DNA of 64,000 nucleotides from NCBI RefSeq assembly GCF_014297575.1, contig NZ_CP060412.1:3906001-3970000 (forward strand). The letters are read 5' to 3'. Each line of letters opens with the position of its first letter. The stretch's first letter is position 1. A program made the translations under genes and the position numbers. Positions 25,290 to 33,845 of this stretch are shown piece by piece. The notes under the pieces were generated by a model. That model did no database searches. It had not been told where the DNA came from and worked only from the letters and a program-made list of their open reading frames with translations. This DNA comes from Dyella telluris (GTDB lineage Bacteria > Pseudomonadota > Gammaproteobacteria > Xanthomonadales > Rhodanobacteraceae).

Positions 25290-25924
25290 GCGTGCATGCG
25301 TATCCGTTTCGGCTCGCCATGGAGAAAGCTCACCGCACCATGGCTGGTCACCAGCGCGGCGCCGCCGGCGGCGGCGTGCCGTTCAAGCAGGCGGTTGACC
25401 AGTTCGATGCCGGTACGGTCGAGGTTGGCGTACGGTTCGTCGAGCAGCCACAGGGTGGCCGGCAGCAACAGCAGGCGGGCGAGCGCGGCGCGCTTCTTCT
25501 GGCCGGCGGAGAGCCGCCGCACCGGCTCGTCTTCATAGCCGGCGAGACCGATGTCCGCGAGCACGCCTTCCACCGTGCATCCGTCGCGCGTGCCGAACAG
25601 GCCGGCGGCGACGGCGAGGTTCTCCCGTGCACTGAGATCAGCCTTCAGCCCCAGATGATGACCGAGGAAAAGGACGTCGCCCAGATGCTCGTCGCGTCGC
25701 CAGGGCTGGCCGCGCCAGTCCACCGTGCCCTCGTCAATGTGCAGCAGGCCGGCCAGGATGCGCAGCAGGGTCGTCTTGCCGCTGCCGTTGTCGCCTTCCA
25801 CCAGCGCCACTTCGCCCGCGAGCAGGCAGAAATCCAGCGGACCGAATACGGGTTCGTCCTGGCGGTAGAAGGTGAGCGCCCGGGCCTCCAGCAGAGGCTG
25901 AGCGACGGCGGTGGAGGCAGTCAT
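25286..25924 (-). CDS. ccmA: CcmA, ABC ATPase of the Ccm system
   Basis: 212 residues. Walker A GDNGSGKTT (about 43-51), signature LSAGQKKRAALARL, Walker B LWLLDEP and the switch His in VTSHGAV. It powers CcmB/CcmC to release heme-loaded CcmE. It is the first gene of the nine-gene ccmABCDEFGHI run. The start MTASTAV at 25924 is chosen because the longer upstream frame does not look coding. The operon promoter should lie at about 25925-26036. Confidence 0.96.
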   Translation of the reverse strand: MTASTAVAQPLLEARALTFYRQDEPVFGPLDFCLLAGEVALVEGDNGSGKTTLLRILAGLLHIDEGTVDWRGQPWRRDEHLGDVLFLGHHLGLKADLSARENLAVAAGLFGTRDGCTVEGVLADIGLAGYEDEPVRRLSAGQKKRAALARLLLLPATLWLLDEPYANLDRTGIELVNRLLERHAAAGGAALVTSHGAVSFLHGEPKRIRMHA

Positions 25925-26036
25925 CACCCGATTGTCCGCAATGCCCGGCGGGCTTGTCCATGCGGCGAGGTGACGCCAACAAAAGTGGCGGGCGCGGGCC
26001 TTGGAAACAGGTCGTCGGATGCCATGCGGGCAGCGC

Positions 26037-26456
26037 CTAAGCCCCGGGTGGGAGGCGCAATTGGGCGGGCGTGGCACCCCGGCCATGGACGTAGCCGAAC
26101 TGTCCAAAACGAAGGGCGAGCGCATCGAGCGGGGCGGTATCCGGCCCGACCACCCACAGGCTGGGTTCAATCCATCGCCCATCCCGGCTGACGCCCCGGC
26201 CGGGGCGGATCAACAAGGTTTGCGGGAACGCGCGCAGGACGGCGAGCAGCGCACGCTGGGCGCCCCGGTTCTGCGGCCGGGGCGTGGGTTCCGAGCGTGG
26301 GTTCCATGCGGTGATGAAACCCCAGGCATGGTCCCCGGCCAGGGTTCGCAGGGGTGGTGACAAGGCTTGTCCGATACGGATGGCGGCGTAGCCGCCGCGC
26401 GCCAGGCGCACCCGGTAGTCGGTGGCCTGATACGCGGCGAGCAGGGCGTCATCCAT
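26037..26456 (-). CDS. DUF3293 family protein
   Basis: 139 residues. LLAAYQATDYRV opens the domain and GDHAWGFITAWNPRSEPTP follows, with RPGRGVSRDGRWIEPSLWVVG in the C-terminal half. These match the DUF3293 pattern as I know it; function unknown. The ATG at 26456 overlaps the kmo stop by 8 bp, so it is translated with kmo. No membrane or signal segment. Confidence 0.75.
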   Translation of the reverse strand: MDDALLAAYQATDYRVRLARGGYAAIRIGQALSPPLRTLAGDHAWGFITAWNPRSEPTPRPQNRGAQRALLAVLRAFPQTLLIRPGRGVSRDGRWIEPSLWVVGPDTAPLDALALRFGQFGYVHGRGATPAQLRLPPGA

Positions 26457-27849
26457 GCCGCAGGTCGGGCAGCGGCGGAAGCGTGGCGCGCAGTGCATCG
26501 ACGGCGGCGCCCAGATCCACCGCAGCGGCGTCGGTGGAGCCGCGCAGCAGTTGGTCCAGCAGCACGTCCTGCGCGCGGCCGCGTTCGTACGCGTAGGCAT
26601 AGGGCAGGTGGGTGAAGGTGACCATGCGATAGCGCGCCATGAAATGCCCCGGCGCGTGCTCGGCCAGCAGGGCACCCAGCGCCCGCTTGGCGAGGTAATG
26701 CGGATCGGCGACCGAGTCGCGCATCTCCACGTAGTTCTCCAGCGCCATCGCCGCGATGGCATCGCTGTTGGGCTGGCGGATGCGCTGGAACTCGGCGAAC
26801 ACGTCGGCGGTGTCATCCGGCGCTTCGGCCAGCAGCGACGCCAGCACCACGGTGTCTTCGAAACCGCAGTTCATGCCCTGGCCGTGGAACGGCACGATGG
26901 CGTGGGCGGCGTCGCCCACCAGCAGTGCGCGTCCATCCAGATGCCAGCGGTCGAGGTACAGCGTGGAGAGCGTGCCCACCGGGTGGCCGTCGTAGTCGTT
27001 GGCGAAGTCGGGAATCAGCGGCAGCAGGTCGGGGAAATCTTCTTCGAAGAAGGCTCGCGCCGTGTTCGCACCGCCCAGCGTGTCGAAGCTCGGGTGTGGC
27101 CCGTGCGCCGGCAGGAACAGGGTGACGGTGAAGCTGCCTTCGGTATTGGGCAGGGCGATGCACATGTAGCCGCCACGCGGCCAGATGTGCAGCGCGTGCG
27201 GCTCCAGCGCGAACTGGTCGTGGCCGCCGCTGCGGCCGACCAGGTCGGCGGAGAGACCACCGGCCGGCGGGATCTCCAGTTCCTTGTAGCCATGGCCCAG
27301 CGACTCCACGCGCTCGCCCAGCGGCGAGTGCGCATTCATGGCTGCGCGCAGGGCAGAGCCCGCACCATCGGCGCCGATCACCACCGGTGCGTCCAACTCG
27401 CGCGATACGCCTTGTTCGTCCACCAGACGGATGCGCCGCTGGTCGAAATCGGCATGGGCCAGCGACTGGCCGAAGTGGAAATTCACGCCGGCCGCTTCGG
27501 CGGCATCCAGCAACAGCATGTTGAGCGCGCCGCGCGAGACGGACCAGATCACCTCGCTGTCGTCCACGCCATAGCGCTGCAGCCCGGAGCGGCCGTCGCG
27601 CGTGTGCACCATGCGGCCGCGCATCATCACCGCACGCTGCAACACATCGTCGGCCAGGCCGGCTTCGCGCAGCGCCTGCAGGCCGCGTTCGGCCAGGGCG
27701 AGATTGATCGAGCGACCACCCGTGAAGCCGGCAATGCGCGGGTCAGGGCGTTTCTCGAAAACGTCGACGGCGAAACCACGTCCCGCCAATTGCTGCGCCA
27801 GCAAGGCGCCGACCAGGCCGCCGCCGATAAGAGTGATGTGCTTCGCCAT
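26449..27849 (-). CDS. kmo: Kynurenine 3-monooxygenase
   Basis: 466 residues, an FAD-dependent aromatic hydroxylase. Rossmann motif ITLIGGGLVGALLAQQLA (about 5-22), the substrate-site stretch GRSINLALAERG, the middle GADGAGSALR and the FAD ribityl motif LLVGDAAHAIVPFHGQGMN (about 300-318) are all as in KMO. It converts kynurenine to 3-hydroxykynurenine, used for NAD synthesis from tryptophan or for tryptophan breakdown. Other kyn/nad genes are not in the window. Start MAKHITL at 27849 is preferred because the upstream extension is not family-like. Confidence 0.95.
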   Translation of the reverse strand: MAKHITLIGGGLVGALLAQQLAGRGFAVDVFEKRPDPRIAGFTGGRSINLALAERGLQALREAGLADDVLQRAVMMRGRMVHTRDGRSGLQRYGVDDSEVIWSVSRGALNMLLLDAAEAAGVNFHFGQSLAHADFDQRRIRLVDEQGVSRELDAPVVIGADGAGSALRAAMNAHSPLGERVESLGHGYKELEIPPAGGLSADLVGRSGGHDQFALEPHALHIWPRGGYMCIALPNTEGSFTVTLFLPAHGPHPSFDTLGGANTARAFFEEDFPDLLPLIPDFANDYDGHPVGTLSTLYLDRWHLDGRALLVGDAAHAIVPFHGQGMNCGFEDTVVLASLLAEAPDDTADVFAEFQRIRQPNSDAIAAMALENYVEMRDSVADPHYLAKRALGALLAEHAPGHFMARYRMVTFTHLPYAYAYERGRAQDVLLDQLLRGSTDAAAVDLGAAVDALRATLPPLPDLRHG

Positions 27850-27986
27850 GAAGTCCCGCTGCGTAGGTGGCAACCGCGTAAAGCGCCAAGAGTAGCGGGT
27901 CGGGGGCGGGGAGGGCGATGCGCAGTGCGGCAAGGCGCGGGTAGTGCGCTACGACGTCGCCATGACGGCGGTGGCCCGGGAACCGC

Positions 27987-28008
27987 CATTCCCGCTTTCG
28001 CGGGAATG
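27987..28008. repeat. Short palindromic repeat (CATTCCCGC type)
   Basis: CATTCCCGC and GCGGGAATG around TTTC form a 9-bp stem. It lies in the gap between kmo and phaB and resembles the small hairpin inside the 18921-19022 element. May act as a transcript end; no T-run. Confidence 0.6.
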
Positions 28009-28060
28009 ACGGGATCGTTTTGGTCATGCCGAGCGAAGGAAGGCGCGGCCTTCGCTTCAC

Positions 28061-28822
28061 TCAGAAGCTCATGAAATACCCGCCGTTGACCGGCAGGTTG
28101 GCACCCGTGATATAGCCGGCGTCATCGGCGGTAAGGAAGGCCACGGCGCGGGCGATGTCCCCCGGTGAACCCAGCCGGCCCACCGGAATGTCGGCAATGA
28201 TCTGCTCGCGGATGTCCTGTGCCACGGCAGCCACCAGCGCCGTATCGCAGTAACCCGGCGATACCGTATTGACGGTAATGCCCTTGCGTGCGGTTTCGCG
28301 CGCCAGCGCCATGCCGAAGCCGTGCACGCCAGCCTTGGCGGCGGAGTAGTTGGTCTGGCCGAACTGGCCGGTCTGGCCGTTGACCGAGCTCAGGTTGACG
28401 ATGCGGCCGAAGCCGCGCGTGCTCATGCCTTCCACCACATTGCGGCAGGTGTTGAACACGCCGTCCAGGTTCACGCGCATCAGTTCGTGCCACTGCTGCG
28501 GCGTCATTTTGCGCAGGCTGGTGTCGCGGGTGATGCCGGCGGCGTTTACCAGGATGTCCACGCTGCCGTGTTGCTGTTCGATGCGGCCGATCAGCTCGGC
28601 GCAGCTGTCGAACTGGCTGACGTCGCCGGGCTCGAACCGGATGGCGCCGTTGAGATCGGCCGTTTCCTGCTGAAAGGCGCGCAGTCGTTCTTCGCGCCCG
28701 GGCAGGTCAACCGCAATAACCTGGCGACCGGCCTGCGCCAGCTGGCGACAGATCTCGGTACCAAGGCCGCCGATGCCGCCCGTGACAAGGGCGACGCGCG
28801 CCGTGCGTGTGTTCGTGATCAT
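28061..28822 (-). CDS. phaB: Acetoacetyl-CoA reductase (PHB synthesis)
   Basis: 253 residues, SDR fold. TGGIGGLGTEIC (nucleotide binding, about 14-25), NAAGITRD, Ser in NLSSVNGQTGQFGQTNYSAA and the catalytic NYSAAKAG (about 157-164). The QTGQFGQTNY stretch is typical of PhaB, which reduces acetoacetyl-CoA to 3-hydroxybutyryl-CoA with NADPH. It lies next to phaR, supporting a role in polyhydroxybutyrate metabolism; no phaC synthase is in the window. Confidence 0.92.
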   Translation of the reverse strand: MITNTRTARVALVTGGIGGLGTEICRQLAQAGRQVIAVDLPGREERLRAFQQETADLNGAIRFEPGDVSQFDSCAELIGRIEQQHGSVDILVNAAGITRDTSLRKMTPQQWHELMRVNLDGVFNTCRNVVEGMSTRGFGRIVNLSSVNGQTGQFGQTNYSAAKAGVHGFGMALARETARKGITVNTVSPGYCDTALVAAVAQDIREQIIADIPVGRLGSPGDIARAVAFLTADDAGYITGANLPVNGGYFMSF

Positions 28823-28849
28823 GTGAAGGACTCGTGCACATGCCGCACA

Positions 28850-28868
28850 GCAGCACGTGTTGTGCTGC
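28850..28868. promoter_or_regulatory. Dyad upstream of phaB (candidate regulatory site)
   Basis: GCAGCAC-GTGTT-GTGCTGC, a perfect 7-bp dyad 28 bp before the phaB start. It shares the TGCTGC/GCAGCA core with the dyad before phaR. It might instead be an mRNA hairpin after phaR. Confidence 0.35.
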
Positions 28869-28919
28869 AGCGGCGAGTGAGACGGAGAAGGGTGGCTCGC
28901 GGGCGCGAGCCGGGCGGGA

Positions 28920-29408
28920 TCAGCCCGGCTTCTTGGTCGTGCCGCGCGGCGGCGTCTGGGTCTGCGTGGCGGTGTTGAGCAGGCCGCTCTGCATGTTGCG
29001 CCAGGCTTCCATGTTGCGCTCGGTCAGGTCGTTGAGCATGGACCAGGGCGTCTGGCCGAGCAGGCTGTTGAGCTGCGTGCGGAACTGCTGCTGCTGGTCC
29101 AGGAAGACCTGCAGGCTGCGCTCCAGGTACGGGCCCATGAACCCCTGCAACGAGTCGCCGTAGAAGCGGATGATCTGGCTGAGCAGCTGGGGAGACAGCA
29201 TCGGCTGCCCCTTTTCCTCGTGCTCAGAGATGATCTGCAGCAGGACCGAGCGAGTCAGGTCCTCGCCGCTCTTGGCGTCGCGGACTTCGAAGGTTTCGCC
29301 GTCCAGCACCAGCTGACGGACCTCTTCCAGCGTGATGTAGCTGGAGATTTCCGTGTCGTAGAGCCGACGGTTCGGATACTTCTTGATGATGCGGATCGTT
29401 TGTGCCAT
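28920..29408 (-). CDS. phaR: PhaR, polyhydroxyalkanoate synthesis regulator
   Basis: 162 residues. The N-terminal DNA-binding domain carries the conserved IKKYPNRRLYDTEISSYITL (about 6-25) and VRDAKSGEDLTRSVLLQII. The middle QLLSQIIRFYGDSLQGFM and a Gln-rich helix (about 93-115) are the PHB accumulation part. PhaR senses PHB granules and represses phasin and its own gene. The start MAQTIRI at 29408 is preferred over one two codons upstream. Dyads at 29440-29457 and 29462-29488 lie just before it. Confidence 0.94.
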   Translation of the reverse strand: MAQTIRIIKKYPNRRLYDTEISSYITLEEVRQLVLDGETFEVRDAKSGEDLTRSVLLQIISEHEEKGQPMLSPQLLSQIIRFYGDSLQGFMGPYLERSLQVFLDQQQQFRTQLNSLLGQTPWSMLNDLTERNMEAWRNMQSGLLNTATQTQTPPRGTTKKPG

Positions 29409-29461
29409 GCACACAAACTAGCAGAAGGTATTGCGGCGCACCAGTCGCCCAACTGGTATTC

Positions 29462-29488
29462 ATTGCTGCACTGGTCAGTTGCAGCAAT
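29462..29488. promoter_or_regulatory. Candidate PhaR operator upstream of phaR
   Basis: A perfect 9-bp dyad ATTGCTGCA / TGCAGCAAT with a 9-bp spacer that itself holds ACTG..CAGT. It contains the CTGC..GCAG pattern known for PhaR sites in other bacteria. A second dyad ACCAGT-N6-ACTGGT lies at 29440-29457. Fits autoregulation; not proven. Confidence 0.5.
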
Positions 29489-29512
29489 TCCTGTTAGATC
29501 AATCACATGCCT

Positions 29513-29553
29513 GTTTGTGCCGGTTTGTGCCGGATTGAGCTCAATCCGGCACA
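29513..29553. repeat. Tandem decamer and 28-bp perfect palindrome after emrB
   Basis: GTTTGTGCCG is repeated directly at 29513-29522 and 29523-29532. It runs into the perfect palindrome TGTGCCGGATTGAG/CTCAATCCGGCACA (29526-29553). It lies between the emrB stop and phaR; no T-run, so not a standard terminator. Confidence 0.85.
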
Positions 29554-29569
29554 TGAGGGCGGCCCGGGG

Positions 29570-31129
29570 TCAGTGGGCGGGGCCGCCGGCGGAGCCAAAG
29601 GGCGGCTTGGCCAGCCAGATCACCGGGATCAGCACAATGAACAGCACCGCGCACAGCAGGAAGATGTCATTCACCGCCAGGGTGAGGGCTTCCTTGTTCA
29701 CCATCTGGTCGACGATGCCCAGCGCCTGCTGCTGACTGCCGCCGCCATGGGTCAGCTGCGTCAGGATCTGGTTGGTTGGCGCGCTGGCGGCCGTCACGTT
29801 CTCGGTCAGGTTGGCGTGGTGCAGGATGCCGCGGTGCTGCCATAGCGTCACCGTCACCGCCGTGGACACGCTGGAGCCCAGCGTTCGGAAGAAGTTGGCC
29901 AGGCCGCTGGCACTGGCGATTTCCTCCGCGGGCAGTCCCGACAGGTAGATCTGGTTGAGCGGGATGAAGAAGCAGGGGATGGCCACGCCCATCACGAATC
30001 GGGGCAGCACCAGGGTGGAGAACGACGCACTGGTGTCGAAGGTGGAGAACCAGTACGAGGTGGCCGCGAACACCACGAAGGCGAACGTCACCACGGCGCG
30101 CAGTTCCAGTTTCTGCATGTTCTTGCCCAGCACGGGCGAGAGCAGGAAGGCGAGGATGCCCACCGGTGCGGTGGCCAGGCCCGCCCATGTCGCCGTGTAT
30201 CCCAGCGTGGTCTGCAGCCACAGCGGGAACACCACGTTGATGCCGAAGAACGCGAACATGCCCAGCGACAGCGCGACGACACCCGCCGTGAAGTTGCGTT
30301 GCTTGAACAGGCCAAGGTCCACCACCGGGTGTTTGGCGTGCAGTTCCCACACCACCAGGAAGGTGAGTGAGACCAGGGCGATGATGCCCAGCGTGGCAAT
30401 CAGCGGCGAGGCGAACCAGTCATGGTCGTTGCCGTTGTCCAGCATGAACTGCAGGCAGCCCACGCCGCCCACCAGCAGCACCAGGCCGACCACGTCGATG
30501 GGCGACTGGTACGTCTTGGTTTCGCGCTTGCGCAGCAGGGTCCAGGTGATGACACCGGCAAGGATGCCCACCGGCAGGTTGATGTAGAAAATCCACGGCC
30601 ACGAGAAATTGTCCGTGAGCCAGCCGCCCAGGATGGGTCCGAAGATGGGCGCAACCACTACCGTCATCGCCCACAGGGCGAGCGCGATGCCTTGCTTGGC
30701 TTTCGGGTAACTCGCCAGCAGCAGGGTGAGCGACAGCGCCACCATCGGGCCGGAACCTGCGCCCTGCATCAGGCGCGCAAACACCAGCATGGGCATGGAG
30801 GTGGCCAGGCCGCACATCATCGAGAAGACGACGAACAGGCCGACCGAAACCACGAACGTTTTCACTTCGCCGAAGCGGCGCGCGATCCAGCCGGTCAGCG
30901 GCTGCATGATGGCGCTGGCCAGCGAGTACGAGCTGATCGTCCAGGTGCCTTCGTTGGCGCTCACGCCAAGGCTGCCGGCGATATGAGGCACCGCGACATT
31001 GACGATGGTCATGTCCAGCACCTCCATGAAGGTGCTGAACGCTACCGCGATGGTCAGCAGGACCAGCGCGGCGCCGTGCAAAGGCGGCAAGCCTTCGGCC
31101 GTCTTTTCTTCGTTGGAATTGTCAGCCAT
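29570..31129 (-). CDS. emrB: EmrB-type DHA2 family drug efflux transporter
   Basis: 519 residues, 14 membrane helices. Helix 1 motif FMEVLDMTIVNVAVPHIAG (family motif D1), LTGWIARRFGEVKTF (motif A) and the motif C region in PIFGPILGGWLTDNFSW place it in the DHA2/EmrB group of proton-drug antiporters. It works with the adaptor EmrA and an outer-membrane channel. It lies 21 bp after emrA in the marR-outer channel-emrA-emrB operon. Confidence 0.94.
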   Translation of the reverse strand: MADNSNEEKTAEGLPPLHGAALVLLTIAVAFSTFMEVLDMTIVNVAVPHIAGSLGVSANEGTWTISSYSLASAIMQPLTGWIARRFGEVKTFVVSVGLFVVFSMMCGLATSMPMLVFARLMQGAGSGPMVALSLTLLLASYPKAKQGIALALWAMTVVVAPIFGPILGGWLTDNFSWPWIFYINLPVGILAGVITWTLLRKRETKTYQSPIDVVGLVLLVGGVGCLQFMLDNGNDHDWFASPLIATLGIIALVSLTFLVVWELHAKHPVVDLGLFKQRNFTAGVVALSLGMFAFFGINVVFPLWLQTTLGYTATWAGLATAPVGILAFLLSPVLGKNMQKLELRAVVTFAFVVFAATSYWFSTFDTSASFSTLVLPRFVMGVAIPCFFIPLNQIYLSGLPAEEIASASGLANFFRTLGSSVSTAVTVTLWQHRGILHHANLTENVTAASAPTNQILTQLTHGGGSQQQALGIVDQMVNKEALTLAVNDIFLLCAVLFIVLIPVIWLAKPPFGSAGGPAH

Positions 31130-31150
31130 GGCGGCGTGTCCGTCGTGGGG

Positions 31151-32353
31151 TCAGTTCGCGTCGCGCTGGCTGAGGTTGGCCTGGATGACCTTGGAGGCTT
31201 CTTCGTCGGCCTTGCTGGCCATCTGGTCATAGACCGAGGTTTCGGCGACCGGCTGGCCGTTGCCCTGCGCCGCGTTCATGCCGCCCTTGTCGTCGGTGAT
31301 GTCCACCGTGACATCGGTGGACAGGCCCACGCGCAGCGGATGCTGGTCCAGCTCCTTGTCGTCCAGCGCAATGCGCACCGGCACGCGCTGCACCACCTTG
31401 ATCCAGTTGCCGGTGGCGTTCTGTGCCGGCAGCAGCGAGAACACCGCGCCCGTACCGGCGCCCAGGCCGATCACCTTGCCGTGGAATTCCACGCCGCTGC
31501 CGTAAACGTCGGCTTCGATCTTGGCGGGCTGGCCCACGCGGATGTGGCGCAGCTGGTTTTCCTTGAAGTTGGCATCGACCCACAGGTTGTGCAGCGGCAC
31601 CACGGTCATCAGCTGCTGGCCCGGCTGCACGCTGTTGCCCACCTGCACGCTGCGCTGGGCAACGTAGCCGGTTACCGGCGCGAAGATACTGTTGCGCTGG
31701 GCGGCGATCCACGCCGAACGGAAGTTGGCGCGCGCCTGTTCCACGGCCGGGTTCTTGGCGATCACGGTGCCTTCGATGGCGGCGTGCGCGGCGTACGCCT
31801 GCGCCTGGGCCGCATCGAGCGACGCCTGGGCCTGATCCACCGCGTCACGCAGATGCTGCACGGTCTCGGGCGCTTCGGCCTGAGCGGCGATCAGCGGCGC
31901 GCGGCGGGCGAGGTCGGCCTGGGCCTTCTTCAGATCCACCTTGGCCTTGGCCACCTGGGCATCGGCGCTGGTGGCCGAATCGGTCTGCTGGCGCACCTGG
32001 CGCACGGCCTGCGCCAGCGAGCTGCTGGCCTGCTGCAGGCGTACGTCGGCATCGGTGTTGTCCAGTTTCACCAGCACCTGGCCGGCTTCCACACGCTGCG
32101 TATCGTCGGTAAGGATGGCCACGACGATGCCCGGCACCTGTGCGGAGATGGCCACCTGGTTGCCGCCCACGTAGGCGTTGTCGGTCTGCTCGCGCCGGGA
32201 GAACACGAACAGCCACAGCACCACCCATGTCGCAGCGGCAAGGATGAAGACAAGAGCAACGATCAGCAGTGCGCGTCGACGCTTGGCCGGATCCTTGGCG
32301 GCCATGCCGCTGTCGTTATCGTTCTTGTTGACGGCGGACTCAGTGGCGCTCAT
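31151..32353 (-). CDS. emrA: EmrA-type membrane fusion protein
   Basis: 400 residues: cytoplasmic N terminus, one membrane helix (about 29-48), then a biotinyl-lipoyl half (NAYVGGNQVAISAQVPG), a long alpha-hairpin (about 110-215; Ala/Gln-rich), the second lipoyl half (IFAPVTGYVAQRSVQVG) and a beta-barrel domain. It bridges EmrB and the outer-membrane channel. It overlaps the outer-channel gene by 14 bp. Confidence 0.94.
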   Translation of the reverse strand: MSATESAVNKNDNDSGMAAKDPAKRRRALLIVALVFILAAATWVVLWLFVFSRREQTDNAYVGGNQVAISAQVPGIVVAILTDDTQRVEAGQVLVKLDNTDADVRLQQASSSLAQAVRQVRQQTDSATSADAQVAKAKVDLKKAQADLARRAPLIAAQAEAPETVQHLRDAVDQAQASLDAAQAQAYAAHAAIEGTVIAKNPAVEQARANFRSAWIAAQRNSIFAPVTGYVAQRSVQVGNSVQPGQQLMTVVPLHNLWVDANFKENQLRHIRVGQPAKIEADVYGSGVEFHGKVIGLGAGTGAVFSLLPAQNATGNWIKVVQRVPVRIALDDKELDQHPLRVGLSTDVTVDITDDKGGMNAAQGNGQPVAETSVYDQMASKADEEASKVIQANLSQRDAN

Positions 32354-33845
32354 GGGCGGCGTCTCCGGAAAGGTTCAAAGGGGAAGAGGGGCGTTCGCTG
32401 GAGGCCTGCTCGGGCAGGCTGGCGCGGTAACCGCCACCCAGGGCCTTGATCAGCGAGATATCGGTGGACAGCGCCTGCGCCTGCAGGCTCACATCGTTGT
32501 CCTGTTGCTGCAGCAGCTGTGCCTGCGCGCTCAGTGTTTCGCGACGATCGGTAACGCCGCGCTGTACGCGCGACTGCGCCGTGGCGAGCAACTGCTGGTT
32601 GGCGGCAATCTCGCGCGCCTGTTCCTTGCGGCGGCCTTCGATCTGGTCGGCGGTGAGGCTTTGCGTGGCAACGTCGCGTGCGGCGTTCAGCACCGCGCTG
32701 TTGTATTGGGCCATTGCCGTATCGAGCTGGGCCTTGCTGATGCCGTAATTCGCTTCCAGCAGGCCGCCGGTGAAGATCGGCAGGTGCAGTGCCGGTGTCA
32801 GGCCGAACACGCGGCTGCCCGAGCTGAACATCTTGTCGAGATCGATGGTCGACAGACCCGCCATGGCGCTGAGGCTGATATCCGGGAAGAACTGCGCCCG
32901 CGCCACGTCGGTCTGTCGCAGCGCCGCTTCGACTTGCCACAGGCTGGCGGCGATGTCGGGGCGACGCGCGATCAGGTCGACGCCGACGTTGTCGGGCAGG
33001 CCCGTGGTGACGCCGGGAAGGGCGCGCGGCTGCAGCGTTGGCAGCTGCGCAGGCGACACGCCGCACAGGCTGGCGAGTGCGGCCTGGCGGATACGCGCCG
33101 AGCTTTCGATGGCCACCAGCGACTGTCGCGCGGCGGCCGTCTGAGCCTTGGCGGACTGCAGCGTGTCCGGTCGGTCGACGCCTTGCTTCACGCGCAGGGT
33201 CGCGATCTGCTCCATCTGTTCAGCCGTCTGTACGGACTGCTTCGCAAGCGCGACGCGCGACTGGTCGGCGAGCCAGCCGAAATAGGTATCGGCAATAGTG
33301 GTCTGGATGGCGAGTGCCGCGGCGCTGTGCTGCGCTTCGGCAGCGTGGGCCTGATCCACGGAGCCTTCGATGGTGTTGCGCTTCTTGCCCCAGAAGTCGA
33401 AGTCGTACTGCGCCTGCACGCCGATGTCGCCCTGGTTGTACCAGGTGAAACCGAGGAACTTGGGCGGAATCAGGCCCGTTTCACTCAGGCGCTGGCGTTC
33501 CACCTGCGCGCTGCCGTTCACGCTGAGGCCGGATTGCGCGGTGGCGGCACGGACGGATTGCTGCGCCGAATCCACGCGGGAGCGGGCTTCCGCCAGGTCC
33601 GGCGAATCCTGCATGGCCAGATCGATCAGCTGGTCAAGCTGCGGGTCGTTGTACTGCTTCCACCAGGCGGTGTCGGGCCAGCCGGCGCGATGGCCGGTGT
33701 CCAGGCCCGCGAGAGGGACGTCGTCCCGGATCGGCGGGCGATTGAGCTTGGCGGGAACAGAGCAGCCCGCGACGGCAAGCACGACGGCGCAGGCGAGCAG
33801 CGCGCGACGGCCAAGCCCGTGACGGAGGGGGCGATGTGGGGTCAT
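32340..33845 (-). CDS. Outer-membrane efflux lipoprotein (NodT/TolC-like)
   Basis: 501 residues. Lipoprotein signal peptide with lipobox VAGC (Cys28). Two repeated halves of the outer-membrane factor fold follow (about 55-275 and 280-480), with W in AWWKQYNDPQLDQLI and the typical IARRPDIAASLWQVEAAL between them. It forms the exit duct for the EmrAB pump. It overlaps marR by 4 bp (ATGA) and emrA by 14 bp, so the pump is encoded as a full tripartite unit. Confidence 0.92.
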   Translation of the reverse strand: MTPHRPLRHGLGRRALLACAVVLAVAGCSVPAKLNRPPIRDDVPLAGLDTGHRAGWPDTAWWKQYNDPQLDQLIDLAMQDSPDLAEARSRVDSAQQSVRAATAQSGLSVNGSAQVERQRLSETGLIPPKFLGFTWYNQGDIGVQAQYDFDFWGKKRNTIEGSVDQAHAAEAQHSAAALAIQTTIADTYFGWLADQSRVALAKQSVQTAEQMEQIATLRVKQGVDRPDTLQSAKAQTAAARQSLVAIESSARIRQAALASLCGVSPAQLPTLQPRALPGVTTGLPDNVGVDLIARRPDIAASLWQVEAALRQTDVARAQFFPDISLSAMAGLSTIDLDKMFSSGSRVFGLTPALHLPIFTGGLLEANYGISKAQLDTAMAQYNSAVLNAARDVATQSLTADQIEGRRKEQAREIAANQQLLATAQSRVQRGVTDRRETLSAQAQLLQQQDNDVSLQAQALSTDISLIKALGGGYRASLPEQASSERPSSPLNLSGDAAHERH

